NCBI GenBank assembly: GCA_016490735.1
Contig: JAEMWC010000155.1
Span: 646,001-710,000 of the forward strand
Direction: 5' to 3'
DNA length: 64,000 nt
From: Pachyseris speciosa
Taxonomy: Eukaryota; Cnidaria; Anthozoa; Scleractinia; Pachyseridae
Each line of letters opens with the position of its first letter. Within the stretch, counting starts at the first letter, position 1. Position numbers and translations under genes: made by a program. The notes under the pieces were generated by a model, which made no database searches, had not been told where the DNA came from, and saw only the letters and a program-made list of their open reading frames with translations. Below, one piece after another: positions 31,410 through 43,629 of this stretch.

Positions 31410-34050
31410 TTAAGGGCCCATTAAAGTATCTTTTGATGCCGTTGCTAGGGAAAAATCAATTTGCTATAACTCTGCACATGTGTGCTTCAACTGGACCAAA
31501 TTTGGACAATAGCCATAAGGAGCTAAAACGGATCAGTTCATGACGTCATCGGACCACGCCCAAGGTCACGTGACCAGAAACAGAAAAATGCATTTTAACT
31601 AAATGGCTTAACTCCTTTTTCCGCATTTTCTGTACAATAACAATTCAAAAGCCGTTTTGAATAAATTTAAGCATGCGTTTTGGCTTGTGATAAAAAATGA
31701 AAAAATGAGAAGGGAAAATGTGCTTCTTTGACCACTCTTTTGCGAATATTTTTTTCGTTTTTTCATTTTTTCGCAAAAACCCATGCTTGAATTCCTAGAA
31801 AATGTGACATTATTTCGAATTGTTTTTAAATCCAGCAACTGCAATTATCACTCGAGGAGAAAAGTGCTTTTTTCGCTGCACCGGAAGTGGTGAGCGAATT
31901 TTCAGCGGCCTGGGGCCTAAGCATTGTTAGCCAGGCCTCAGCCAGGCTTAACTGCGGTCAAACGTAAAAAAGTAAGAAAAGTCCTGAAAAGATAAGGTTT
32001 TTACGTTGAGAGCTCAAAGATGAAAAGTTTTTCTTCAGTCTGTGAGTTTACTAAATCATTTCATGAATTACTAAAAAAGTTTTAGGAACAATAAGGTGAA
32101 TCGGTTTTCCTGAAGTCACGCATTGAAACAGAAAACAAAAACAGACCGCGCCGAACAGTTTCCACATTCTTCGCTTTAAAAAAAAACTTTAAAACTTTTT
32201 TAGTAATTCATGAAATGATTTAGTAAACTTACAGACTGATGAAAGACTCATCATCTTTGAGCTCTCAACGTAAAAACCTTATCTTTAAAGGACTTTTCTT
32301 ATTTTTTACGTTTGACCGCGGTTAACAGCCAGGCTGGTTCCATTTCATTCGACGTTTGTCTTCGAAAACGGAATGCTCGTAATGACGAAAAGGAGCTGAA
32401 AAAAGCATATCTCCATGCTTCTAACGGTATATTTGTCAATTTCGGTAGTGGAAATGTACTTTTCAAACCCCTGGTGATGCCGTGGATCATAAAACACTCA
32501 TTATTAGGTAAGTTTACGTACTTTATTGACGTTTCATTGAACATAACTGCGTGATAAATTCACTTGCACTAAATGTGGTTTTAACTTTTACCTCATTGTG
32601 ACATGACTAGTTTTACTTCTCATCTGAGATTATCTGATTTACTTTCTTTTGTATGAAAAATACTTACAACAACGTGTTTCATTTAAATAAATGACCGGGA
32701 TATGAGCGTTCCACCCCTCTGCTCCTCTCGAGCCTTTTGCGCGATCGGACGGACTAAAATTTACACGGTGTGTTGTAATACTTATGCTCTTTCTTTCATC
32801 TTTGCCAGGATGTTCAATGATGACTTATCTCCACGTCGAACTGCTTCAGTTCTTGCTTCTTGCACGCTCCAGTCGGCGGCGATCCTTTTGTGAACGGCGC
32901 AATGCATTCAACAATATGGATCCACTGAGTAGAACTGACGTGATCCAGTCCGAGAGCTCCGGGAATTTGTGGTAATCTTTGAAATATTGGCCATTCAGCA
33001 ACGAATGAAAGACCAACGAAATTACGTATTGCAGATCTTAGACGAGTTGTGGCTTTAACGACAGGAATGCTACTACGCTTCAAGTTGACTTTTTCACACA
33101 TCGACTACACTCGAAGCCGAACTCTTCAACTGTGTTTTGTTTACCGAGCAAAATTCGAATTCAGTTTCGTTTTTACAGTCACAGTGTTGTAGATTACGTA
33201 AAATACTGTCAACTAAGTTCTCAAGCTAGGTTGATGTTGTAAGGTGAAGTTGTCCATCACAAGTTTCAAGCTCGACATTATCACTCAGGTTTTCTATCGA
33301 GTCAGTAGTTAGCATTTTAGATGTAAGAAATCAATTCTTGAGATATTGCTGCATTCAAGCAAAATTTACAAGCGTCCTTGCTCACCGTCTGCTGCTCCAT
33401 GCGGTCTTGGGAGAGTGATTGCAGTTTATTGGCCTTGATAGCTTCTTTTATTGTGTGGTATATCTAAACAGTGGTCATAGTTTCTCAGGTTCGGAAGGAC
33501 AGTTGACGGATACAGGCTCACAGGGTCGCACAGTTTTATCGTAAAAGACGTAAGAGACTTTTGGAGCGGCCAAAAACGCCGCAAATTCAGAGTTCTTTGA
33601 AGTTTGCAGTTGATGAAAGCGTAATAATAAATTCCAGTTTGTGTCTCCGCATCTTTAAGATTTCGATTCCCAACCTGACACTAGAAATCCTGTAGAGATC
33701 TTGTACTGTCAACTATTCGAGATTTCCTCATCGACATGTAGCCATCGCGTCGGCTTTTTGTTTACGTCCGTACATTGATGACATTTTCAAGCAAAACACT
33801 GAATTTTAAAAAATAAAGACACGACCCACGTGTTGTAACCATAAAGCAGAAAGTTTATCAATAAAATGTAAACGAAAAGTTTTTCTTGTGTTGTTGCAAC
33901 GAAGTAAAAAAACAGTCACCTGCGACTTGAATCGGCGACGGGCAGGCGCCGAAAAAAAGCGCGCGAAAATATTTTGGCTGACCGGAAGTGAAATTGCTCT
34001 TGGGTAGCAACCGCGTAGCTTAGCAACGAGATACTTTAATGGGCCCTTAA
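31410..34050. mobile_element. 2.6 kb TTAA-flanked element (piggyBac-like ends)
   Basis: TTAA plus GGGCCCATTAAAGTATC at the left is mirrored exactly by GATACTTTAATGGGCCC plus TTAA at the right. TTAA duplication is the signature of piggyBac-type transposition. The interior has no recognisable transposase. It contains a 396 bp fold-back element (31,940-32,335) and one exon-like stretch (to 32,505). An alternative is that two separate short elements of the same family lie in opposite orientation. Confidence 0.6.
31940..32335. mobile_element. Fold-back element with ~150 bp arms
   Basis: The arms 31,940-32,088 and 32,186-32,335 are inverted copies: AGCCAGGCTTAACTGCGGTC... and ...GACCGCGGTTAACAGCCAGGCT, with shared inner words such as AATCATTTCATGAATTAC. 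The spacer is ~100 bp. Confidence 0.75.
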
Positions 34051-34333
34051 CTGAAAACGCAGCAGAATGCTTTCTGTCAGTTTTATTTTGGAGCCAACCA
34101 ATCAGAAAGCGCAAAGTCCGTGACGTCAAGATAGTACAGTTTTGGCTGGTTGATTCAAGAGGTTGGGTCCGTATGCCGGCAGCTTCCCGCCAAAGCTTGT
34201 CAACTTTCAAAGCAGTCAAAGCGTGATTTAGAAGGGAAATCGGGCATCAAAACTGTCAAAGTCTAACCAGACTAACCACAGGCAGTAAACCAGGTAAAGG
34301 CGTTGTTTGAAACTTGTTCTTCTGTTTCCACAG
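32336..34333. other. Upstream of the APOL-like exon, no certain gene
   Basis: One open stretch ends at a good donor (GTAAGT after 32,505) and encodes RNDEKELKKAYLHASNGIF with no known domain. It could be an unrelated exon, but only this one signal supports it. The remainder is non-coding as far as I can see. Confidence 0.3.
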
Positions 34334-34514
34334 TATCAAGGCCATTCCAAAACATATGCAGAACTCACTTTAGGACAATCCGTTAACAAAACTCTTCAGC
34401 TTTGTCTGCAATTTCCGCCGGTTCTGAAGGGGATAGGGGATATCAAGCATTTGGACGAGCTCGCTTTGACCTTTCATCGTGACCCGGCAGACAACATGGA
34501 CGTAGGAAAGACAG
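34334..34514 (+). CDS. Apolipoprotein-L-like gene, upstream coding exon
   Basis: The acceptor TTTCCACAG precedes 34,334 and the donor GTAACG follows 34,514. The exon is open in one frame, enters in phase 0 and leaves one base. It encodes YQGHSKTYAELTLG, FPPVLKGIGDIKHLDELAL and MDVGKT. Joined to the next exon the frame runs on in phase (VSKALALLKAEDD), so the pair is probably one gene across a 4.1 kb intron. An earlier exon with the start codon must exist but was not identified. Confidence 0.55.
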
Positions 34515-34625
34515 GTAACGATTTTTAATGAACTTTTGTCCTATCGACACAACTGGTGATTATATAAGAAAACCCATTATTGGCGAAATTAACATACCAA
34601 GTAAAACTGCCGCGAAATATCTAAT

Positions 34626-36119
34626 TTAAGGGGGTCTTCCACTCAACACCACCTTTTTCTCCAAAATCAAACTAACTCAGTAGAAATTGCCATCATGCAA
34701 CTTGTTGGCATGAATGATGACAAACGCAACGATGAATGAGTCTCTTGTTGCCATAGCAACAGAACAAGCTTTTGTCAAATATCTTTAATAGTGCTTCCTC
34801 GGTAAAAACAATTGAGCAGAAACACTTAGTCAGTGAGGCAAGAAACATATTTTTGCAAATTATGTATGTACTGATCTATGCTGTTAACTTACACTTGTGG
34901 ACTGACTCTTGTTATTTGCAGAGAGAAAAATCTTCAAAGTTTCACTTTGCCAAAAATGGGTATTTTCTGCCCATACCTACCATCAGTCTTTCAAATGTTA
35001 TGAAAGAACAATTCAACAGATTGGCTTTATTTTGGTTCATTGCATGGAAGGTTTGTGTACCTCTAATTTGATCCCTAAAAAGCTGGTAAAAGTAAAATCA
35101 TGAAAAGCAAATAATTGTTGCTATCTACAAATTCCATGCCAGTTTCAAATTTCAAACCTGTATAGGGTCACAAAAAAATTGCTGTGGTAAGGTTTTGCCA
35201 TCTTTTCCAGCAATATCACAGCAAAAGTGTTTTTTACACATGGGGAAAAGGGTAAAAAATCAAAACAGGCATGATAGGACAGACATGATAGGATGTAAAC
35301 AACATATCAGCTCAAAACTAGTGCAAGAATTAAATGAAAATGTTACCTCGCAAAGGAGCAGTCTGAAAAAATCTTTTTATAACTCAATCCTTTATTCAGA
35401 GAGTAAACATTACAAAACAGGTCTTCTGCTTTCAAATTAAGGAGGAAGTTTGAGGGAAAAAGGCAAACAATAGCTCTCTCAGCTCCCTTTTTATCAGCAA
35501 CCTCAACCAAGCAGCCAAACAGCAAGAATCTGCCCCCGTTGCATCCTGGGAGGTTCCACATATCTTTGAGCGGGAAAGGCTCTTCTAAAACAATTTACCA
35601 GACCAGGATTCAATCCTGCACCAAAAGTTGTTCGGGCACCTTCAGCATTCAATGAAACTTCCGCCAGTGAAGATTGGAGCCCGGGGAGACAAGGCACATC
35701 TGCTTTTAGGCCCCCTGTCCACGAATAACAAACTGTCGGCAGATTCAAGCGAGCGTTCGAACAAAGTTTGTTGTATTCGCAGTGCCAATAAGTGGTTCTT
35801 TGGAATTGGCAAGGTTTAAGCCTTCACAGCCCTTGATGATGAGCTCCGGCACCAGCAAATGACCCAAAACACAATAATTTAGGGCAATTTTGACCATCCC
35901 AAGGTAAATTCTGCAAATGATTCAGCCGACCACAGAGTGAGAGCCGAGTATGGCCACGTGACCAGCAGTCATGTGACAAGATACATGCATAATGATACCC
36001 AGTCCTCCATCAAATCTTTGGAGAAATAAGAGTTTTAATACCCCCCCCCCCCCCCCAACTCACTTTTAGCAAAAAACTCATGGCTTCTTCATATGCTCTT
36101 CAGTGGAAGACCACCTTAA
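34626..36119. mobile_element. 1.5 kb TTAA-flanked TIR element in the APOL-like intron
   Basis: TTAAGGGGGTCTTCCACT at the left is mirrored by AGTGGAAGACCACCTTAA at the right (one mismatch) with TTAA on both sides, as for piggyBac-type MITEs. No transposase is recognised. A C run occurs at 36,043-36,057. Confidence 0.7.
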
Positions 36120-36443
36120 TTTTTTGTAATCCATACCTCGTCTTTATCGTCCAACTTTTTCATACAAAACGATCAAAGCATGTGCCATCTCATCCCTAGA
36201 GCCTGCGTCTCGGTCAGCGGTGTCGCGTGCAAAAGTGAAATAAATTTCTGGCCATGGACAATCTCGTACCCAGCGTCCTCGGGCTCTTTGGTCAGCGGGT
36301 GGATGCCCAGAGAGACTGTGGAATAATGGACTCGATCCATTTCCCCAGAAAATCTGGGGTAAGTGCGCATACTTGGGGAGACTTAACGGACTTTCTATTT
36401 ATGCGCAGTGTTAGAATGAATTTGAAGACGTTGAGCGGTCATA

Positions 36444-37021
36444 TAGAGCGTTTTCAGTCACGCAAGTAAAAAAAATAAAATCATCAACCATTCAATAGAT
36501 CAAGAAATTGTGATGTTATAGAAGAGTAATAAAATAAACAACATGCCAAAGTCTCAGGGCCGTGCGATATCCCATACTCGAGTTATTCGACAACATGTAA
36601 CCACTCAAAATTATAGTGTTTTGTATGGAAACGCCATCTTAGCGTCCCTCTGAGGGACACCAAGGTGGCGGCCGGAAACGAGTTAAAACATATGTTCTTA
36701 CTTTAGCTAGTTCTCAAAGGCTTTTGTTCTCTCATTTGAGCTTTCAAACATTCACCATGTTGGCCTTTCAAACCTCAAAAACACACGTGAATCGATGTTT
36801 TCATGTAAGTGACATGCTTGTGAGCAGACATCTTTATGTCACGCACTGTGAAAAACTCTAAAATTCAAACTGCTCTATTTTCAAAACAAAGCAAGCTACC
36901 GAGCTGAAAACATGCAAGCAGATACATTTCTAAAATGTCTTTTACAAGATGAAGATAAAAATGCAAAAGTCTGTTTACTTTTGAATTTTAATTTTTTATG
37001 ACGTCAAGTGAAAACCCTCTA
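36444..37021 (+). mobile_element. ~580 bp TA-flanked MITE, copy 2
   Basis: It begins TAGAGCGTTTTCAGTCACGC and ends GTGAAAACCCTCTA, with TA at both edges. It is the inverted counterpart of 23,682-24,268. The TAGAGC.GTTTTCA terminus is shared with the MITE at 39,664-39,958, so all are probably mobilised by one Tc1/mariner-type transposase. Confidence 0.7.
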
Positions 37022-37625
37022 TTCCACAGGTCACAGGTACAGTTCACTGCTTTATTGATTGGTAACTAACCAAACAGTTTGTCCTCAATCTAAAAGAGAA
37101 TTTTTGGATAGTGATTAAGGCTAGGAGACACTTTTGGGCCTCTTTAGTTACCTGTAGCTGGCTAGAAAATCCTAGGATTATTTCAACTCCAGGCTTTACC
37201 AAGTACAAACAGAAATGTTATTTATTATTTTTTAAACTTTATCAGCGTATGTATGTACAAGGTAAATAAAGGTGTGTGTTGTTGTTGTTGTTGTAGCATG
37301 GTGACCTGTATGTTGACCTATTGAAGACCCTCATTGAATGTGACTTGAACTTCAGCCCCGGCCCGCTGTTGAGATTTCAGTTGTGTTAATTGCATGTATG
37401 GTTGTTTATATGGCACAGTTTTGATGATGTTTCGTGTAGCGAGTAGTTTTTATTTGAAATATTCAGTTTATAATTTAATGAAAGTAGTTTTGGAGTTACA
37501 GAAGCGAAATGCATCACAAAAAAGTTCACTGGTTGAATTTAAATCACCATGTAGGTTTTGGTTGCTTATGCGACGAAAAATGCATTCTTTTGATCTAGAA
37601 TAAAGAGACATAGTCGTGTGTAAAA

Positions 37626-38065
37626 CCACAGGCTTTCCAAGCTCAAAATTCGACTCTGGCTTTGTTTATATAGAGAATTGTATGGGAAGTCGCCGGTTTT
37701 GTAAAAAAATGTGTAAATAACTATCTAAATCAAAAATAAAGTTTTCCTACCTCAAATGTGTCGCATACTTGTCTCTTGTGCCGATTTTGAAGCCATTCTG
37801 ACGCCGTTTAGTGAAGTTTTTCGAAATCGTTGTCTCTCCTTTTAGAAGGAGAGACAACGATTTCGAAAAACTTCACTAAACGGCGTCAGAATGGCTTCAA
37901 AATCGGCACAAGAGACAAGTACGCGACACATTTGAGGTAGGAAAACTTTATTTCTGATTAGATAGTTATTTACACATTTTTTTACAAACCCGACGACTCT
38001 CCCAGACAATTCTCTATATAAACAAGCTGATGCAGAGTCGAATTTTGAGCTTGGAAAGCCTGTGG
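37626..38065. repeat. ~440 bp palindrome with ~215 bp arms
   Basis: The left arm from ACCACAGGCTTTCCAAGC is repeated inverted up to GCTTGGAAAGCCTGTGG. The centre is CTCCTT, TTAG loop, AAGGAG at 37,836-37,851. The arms differ by few substitutions. Each arm reads open for about 75 codons in the orientation toward the centre (CADFEAILTPFSEVFRNR), which could reflect an inverted copy of an exon. It lies in the APOL-like intron. Confidence 0.85.
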
Positions 38066-38637
38066 GTATATTCATATTGCATGTGTTAGTGAGTTTGTTT
38101 CGGCTTCACATAGCCGCGTAACCACACATTCTAGATGTGTTTTGGAGTGGCTGGGTATTCTGCAGTGAAGCCAAAACAGGGTCAATAGAAAATAACAGTC
38201 ACACAAATTACCAAAAAAATCCGAGTTTGATATTTAAACCTCCCTCCAAAACGAGGAAGTCGGTTGCTGAGTTTCCGGTTTGGTTAACTACTATATTGTT
38301 ATACAGGCGACCAATCAAAAACATTCTTTAATTCCATTATCCAAGACTCTCTCCGGGCGTCCACCCGCTGACCAAATAGCCCGAGGACTCTGGGTACGAG
38401 ATTGGGCCATGTATAGAGAGCTCGTTGTGCCCTCTACAAAATTGGTGGTCTTACAAGCTTTGATGACAGTAGTTTCCCAAAAATGGCACATATGATTACT
38501 TACACAAGAGAGACCTCAAACTTGACAGTAAATTTGAAGACGTTGACTTTCGGGAAGAAACTACCTTTGTATCTCTTGGTGACTGTTATTGTCCATTTTG
38601 AATTTTAAAAATTCTTTATTTATCTGTCTGTAATTAG

Positions 38638-39466
38638 TCTCCAAGGCATTGGCGTTACTAAAAGCAGAGGACGATATCAAGACATTGGAACGAATGTTGC
38701 AGAAAGAACTCGAGAGGGTCCTGTTATCTTTTGACAGAAGTGTCAGGAATATGTCCAACAGTGCAAGAGATGCTGTTAAGGAACTGCGAGCCACTGCTGA
38801 CTATCTTGATAAAGTCTGGAAGGACTGCCGCATAGCCCACACTGCGGGAACCTCAACAAGCATTGTAGGTGGTATTTTTGAGCGTTGCAGGAGGTATTCT
38901 AACTTTTTTATTTTTGACAGCTGGTGCAGCATCACCTGTACTCATTGCTGGGATTGCAGTTTCGGCAGCCGGAGGTGGTAACTTAGGAACAGCCGTGGTC
39001 GAGAAAGCAATCAATTCTTGCGAAGTGGAGAAAGCAGACGAAGCCCTGGCAAAATTATGGCGTGGATCGACAAGAATGAAAAAAATATCGAAGAATTGCA
39101 GAGTTACAAGTCCGAATTTCAATGGAAATTCATCAAAAACCTCGCAGTAGAATTGGCTCTAGATAAAAGGCATTGAACTTGCTAACAACAATAGTTCCTC
39201 AGAACGCATCGTGGTTTTCAAAGTCTGGTGAGACTGGCGCAGCTGCCGCAGCGGAGACTGGGACTCAAACATCCGCAAAGTTAGGCTCCATGGGTGCCAA
39301 AGCTTTCGGTGGCCTAGTTATCGGAGTGAGCACAGTATTCATTGTCTTAGACGCAGTGCTCCTTAGTTTCACGGTCAAAGATTTGGTTGAAGACAAGGGA
39401 TCTGATGCAGCCAAACTGTTAAGGGAAAAAGCATTAGAAATCGAAGCAAACCAGAAAAACTTTTAA
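38638..39466 (+). CDS. Apolipoprotein-L-like protein, main exon, with four homopolymer frameshifts
   Basis: The acceptor CTGTAATTAG precedes 38,638; the terminal stop is at 39,466. An N-terminal amphipathic helix (AEDDIKTLERMLQKELERV) leads to HTAGTSTSIVGG, then a hydrophobic Gly/Ala segment (LIAGIAVSAAGGGNLGTAVV), then EVEKADEALA, a coiled region, and finally GAKAFGGLVIGVSTVFIVLD with LVEDKGSDAAKLLREKA. This order is that of the APOL family: paired membrane-inserting helices and a C-terminal D-L-x-x-x-K-G-S-x-A-A-x-x-L-R-E-K. The frame shifts by one base at 38,875-38,879 (T run), 39,051-39,054 (A run), 39,165-39,168 (A run) and 39,215-39,218 (T run). Outside these sites the protein is well preserved, so assembly error is as likely as a pseudogene. 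Confidence 0.75.
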
Positions 39467-39663
39467 GTGGTAACTGAATGTCCCCGAACATTATCAGCAG
39501 CCCGTTATATTGGCTGCAACGATAACTTTAACTAGCTATTGGAACTTCCCAAGACGGCATATATGCATGCTGAAGTTCAAATGAAATGAACCATAAACGC
39601 ACGAGCTTTTTGAAAGCAGTGTTTTCACGTTCAATTGCCTCTGATTTTTGCAGATAGAGGAGA

Positions 39664-39958
39664 TAGAGCAGTTTTCAATTGAGTGTCGTAAAACCAAAAC
39701 CAAAGCAATCACTCCAACCAACCACAACAGACCGAAACAGTGTAATGAGCCAATCAGAATTCAAAGTAATTACACGTAACCGGCACAAAGCGCGCGAAAA
39801 TACGCGTACGCGCGTGCAAGTCACGATTGGTTTTGGTTTTGGTTCCGTCTCATTGGTTAAGAAAGAGGCGCGAGTTTTGCTAACCAATCACGGAGCAAAG
39901 AAATGCAAAACCAAAGCAAACGCAATTTACTTTCGACACTCAATTGAAAACCGCTCTA
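39664..39958. mobile_element. TA-targeting MITE, copy 2
   Basis: TAGAGCAGTTTTCAATTGAG at the left and CTCAATTGAAAACCGCTCTA at the right form a TIR of about 29 bp with TA at both edges. The interior has ACCAAAACC and GGTTTTGGTTTTGG words in inverted arrangement. It is related to 14,509-14,895. Confidence 0.85.
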
Positions 39959-40027
39959 GAACCTTCCTGACTCATTAACTTTATTAAAATATGGAAATTG
40001 TAGTGTGAACTTTAGAGACACGATAGT

Positions 40028-40253
40028 GCCGTTTATACGAGAGAAAATAAGCCGCGGCTTACTCTGGCCACGGCTTACTTAAGATGCGAACACTCCGTAT
40101 AAATGGTACAAAATCTACGTTCACGGCTTTCTCAAGCTGCGCACGGCTTATCCTGGCCTAGGAGTTTTTACTCGTATAAATGGGTCCTTTCGCGTCTTAT
40201 GTAAGCCGCGGCCAGAGTAAGCCTCGGCTTATTTTCTCTCATATAAACAGCCC
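40028..40253. mobile_element. 226 bp MITE with GCCGCGGCTTAC arms
   Basis: Both ends carry GTTTATA.GAGAGAAAATAAGC and CTTACTCTGGCC in inverted orientation, giving TIRs of about 50 bp. Two further inverted ACGGCTTA-like words lie inside. Confidence 0.75.
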
Positions 40254-43047
40254 TAATGTTGGCCGCAAATGTTTCGTTAGTTATGAAACAGTCGAATTAT
40301 ATATTATTACCAAACGTGATCGGCCGGCAATTCACTCTCTTCTGGAACAATTGTTCGTTTTCTTTGGTAAATTGCAATTCTTAGTGGAAGTTTCTTGTAT
40401 AGTTTTGGCCCGCCAAAATAAAACAAAACCTATTTTGTTACCATACTTCCTGATGATTAGTTAGTCACACTGAGTTTTAGATTTCAAACAAGTCCTGACA
40501 CCACACCGGCTGACGTCTGTCGATGTATTGATCTAGTTCGTAGTTTTAATTTTTCGTAATTTTATTAAATTAAGCTCTGAATGAACAGTGAATGATGTAC
40601 ATGTATTAGCTAGCGCTGTTTGGGTTAAACATTGTTTGTATTTCTAACGACAACACATGAGAGCAGTTTTCAGTTGGTTTTGATTGGCTAGCAATACTTG
40701 AAGCATTACGATTCTTTTTGAAAACATATTTAGGTGAAGTTACTCCACTTTAGACTGAGTAACCATCAAGCGAAAGGATATCTATAAAACGAAAAGGCAT
40801 GACAAGTGAGGAAAAAGCCCTGGAAACGAAGTTGGATGGCTTGGGCCATGTCATGGGCCATTAAACTATAACATAGCCGGTTATCAACAGGAATAACTTT
40901 GGAAAACTAGAAGTCAAGCTAGTGTTGACGTATAGATTAGCTAACTGAATCTGTTTAGATGGTTAGGTTTGCTTTTGAATGTTTGAAAGGTGGTGCTCAG
41001 TGTTTAGTGCTTCAGTTCGTCCGGAGATGACTCCAGACCTTTTGATCCGCAAAAACGGACATTCAATATTCCATCAGGGGTTTGTTGTTTTGTAAAATGC
41101 AATTAAAAATCTTTGTTATGGGGTACGTTGAGCCTGAATGTGTATTTGTGTTTTAGCAAAGTGTTGAAAAATAAACCTGTTTCTGATATCTCTCACTCAG
41201 TACACGCGCTGTGATTGGCCAAATTTGCGGGCCGTATTCTACAGTACGGTTCGTTTGACTTCAACTAGTTTTCTCTCCCGCGCGCCGGATTCACTTCTCG
41301 TTTTCTCGGTCCGTACTTTAAGTTACGGATCCTGGTTTTTCCCATTAATTTATGGCCCTCGCGCTTCGCGCTTGGGCCATAAATCAACGGGAAAAAAACT
41401 CGATCCATAACTTGCAGTAAGGACCTCGAACTCGGTTAGTAAGAGGTATATATTTAATACGTACAACGAAGAACAGCACCAGCAGCAAAAAACAAGAGAA
41501 GGATCGATATTTAGTTGTCATATGTCATATCATAACTATATCATTATGCGTGTGGGGAAAAAGGGCTTTGAAAACCTTTGGCCAAGTAGGTGGTCAAAAG
41601 TGTGAGGTGCCGTGTGAATTTGGTAAAAAAAAAAACTACTCGAATATTATACGCTTTCACTCGCTTTCACAAGTCCACTACCTCGAATCTGTTTTCGAGG
41701 CCTCTTGCACTCCCTCTTTCTTTGAAATTCCATCAGTTCAAGAAACCTACTCTTTCAATTACTCTTTGCCGGACAGCCTCGCCACGCAAAGTTTCCCCCT
41801 CCCCCCGCCCCGACCCACTCCGCACCCCCAATAAGGTTACTTCAATTTTTGCCGTTACAGCTGTTTATTGTAAGGCGGTGAGGCATAGCAGAACAAGGAA
41901 TCATGAATGACCATTCGCCGGAAAGTGAGTAATTTCGGGAGTGATCAAGAATTCTAAAGAGCAAATTTTTTTCAAGATGGTATGGTGAATCGCTGTTTTT
42001 TAGTATTCTCGGCACCTTTGATTTTTTCCCCAGTATCATGCAGGAACATCTGGGTCGCTGAGCATATTGGATTTTGAGGGCTACATTGGACACTATAAAA
42101 GCCAGCCAACTTCTTCTCCGTTCAGACCATTCAGCAAATTCCGTGTGCTGATCCCCACGACAAACTTTCCGTTTGAAAATATGGATGCTCTTTAGGAAAG
42201 TTTATTCCGTATATTGCACATTTTGGCTAAGTGCGAAACTACAAAAAGGATACAGCAGACCTGCCAACTCTCACGATTCTGTCGTGAGTCTCACGATTTT
42301 TTATCTTTTCTCACGGCCTCACGACAAGACTTACAATCTCACCGGTTTGGGGGAAAAATCATTCTGAAATAAATATTGCCTTGACTTGTTCATGTTGAAT
42401 AAAGCGCCATAAAGTCATCAACTAATAATACTAATAATAAAAGGAGAACACTTACTTACCGAACTGTGTGATTTGTGTTTCTGAAATAATATTTGTGCTT
42501 CTGTTTTGATATCGTTTTTTGCCTCTTTCCCCGACCCTACTATTAGTACAAATACCCGACCCTGTACCCGACCTCGATTCCATGCGGAGTTTTCCAGTAG
42601 TGTTTGCTAGTTCATGCGACGTACACGGCGCGAGAAAGTATTCGGTTCGGATCAAAATGGCGGAGAAAAGAATCAGAAGTGCGGACCTCCTAGAGTCATC
42701 AAAGAAAGCGACATATTGTTACAACAGGGACCACAAAATAATAAAGCAAGGCAACAATTATTAAAACAAACAGCTGTCCATGGCTGCAACCCTACTTTAT
42801 CGAGTTTCGGTCATGTTGGTGTCTCGCAAAGTCATCTTTTCACGTAGTATCAGCCTTGCATTTATTGTATTTCATTCAGTTTAAAACACTTGGAAAAAGG
42901 GCACGTTAATCTTAATCGGGAAAAAAATAGAATCTCACTATTTTTGTAGAATCTCCCTATTTTTTATTTTATTTTTTATTTTGTTATTATTATTATGATT
43001 TCATTAAATTTTTTTTTTCACGAGTCTCCAGATTTTCCTTTATATAT
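40254..43047. other. Intergenic DNA, no certain gene
   Basis: There is no supported coding exon. A TATAAAAG at 42,094-42,101 could be a TATA box, but only a very short ORF follows. At 42,258-42,325 a CCTGCCAACTCTCACGATTC stretch with repeated TCACGA words looks like the end of a dispersed repeat. Confidence 0.4.
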
Positions 43048-43629
43048 AACCCAGTTAAAGCCATCATTCTTAACAACTTTAAGATACTGCAAAATGATCC
43101 AGAAACTGCTAGAATCTTTTCGGAACCACCGCTGATTTCATTCAAACGCGACAAAAATGTAGGTAACTTTCTAGTTAAAAGCGCATTCAAAACAACTGAA
43201 CAACCTGGCACTTTTAAATGCGCGCGCTCGCGATGCAAAACTTGTCCTTTCATTCAAAACACTGACAAAATATCGGGCCCTAAGCGATCTGTTAAGATCA
43301 CTGATCGTTTCACGTGTACCTCCGCAAATGTTATCTATTGCATAACCTGCACATTATGCAAAAAGTTATACATTGGCGAAACAGGAAGACGACTAGGTGA
43401 CCGATTCCGAGAACATCTTCGTGATGTTGAGAAAGATGACAAAGACGCATCCAAACCTGTCGCTCGGCATTTTAATCTCCCTAACCATTCCAAACAACAC
43501 ATGTCAATCTCCGGCCTTTCCCTACATCAAGGTACCACGGAAAGCCGTAAAAATCTCGGGCAAAAACTGATCTTTCAAATTGGCACTCTTAATCCCCACG
43601 GTATCAACGAGCGCTTTTCATTCAATTAA
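43048..43629 (+). mobile_element. Penelope-like retroelement 3' end C (RT tail plus GIY-YIG domain)
   Basis: One uninterrupted frame of 193 residues to the stop. NPVKAIILNNFKILQND and FKRDKNVGNFLVKSAF are the linker after the reverse transcriptase. Then C-x(4)-C-x-x-C (CARSRCKTC), then VIYCITCTLCKKLYIGETGR and LGDRFREHLRDV, a full GIY-YIG core with the CCHH-type Cys and His residues, then RHFNLPNHS, and KLIFQIGTL.PHGINERFSFN at the end. The RT itself is lost, so it is a 5'-truncated insertion, but the remaining frame is clean and looks young. The element probably extends to about 43,830. Confidence 0.9.

Noticed and set aside
33806..34219. 137-residue minus-strand ORF
   Set aside because: It straddles the border of the TTAA element at 34,050, has no domain and reads through the TIR. 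Chance ORF.
42094..42101. TATAAAAG as a core promoter
   Set aside because: A good TATA word with suitable spacing to a later region, but no exon or long ORF follows, so no gene supports it.
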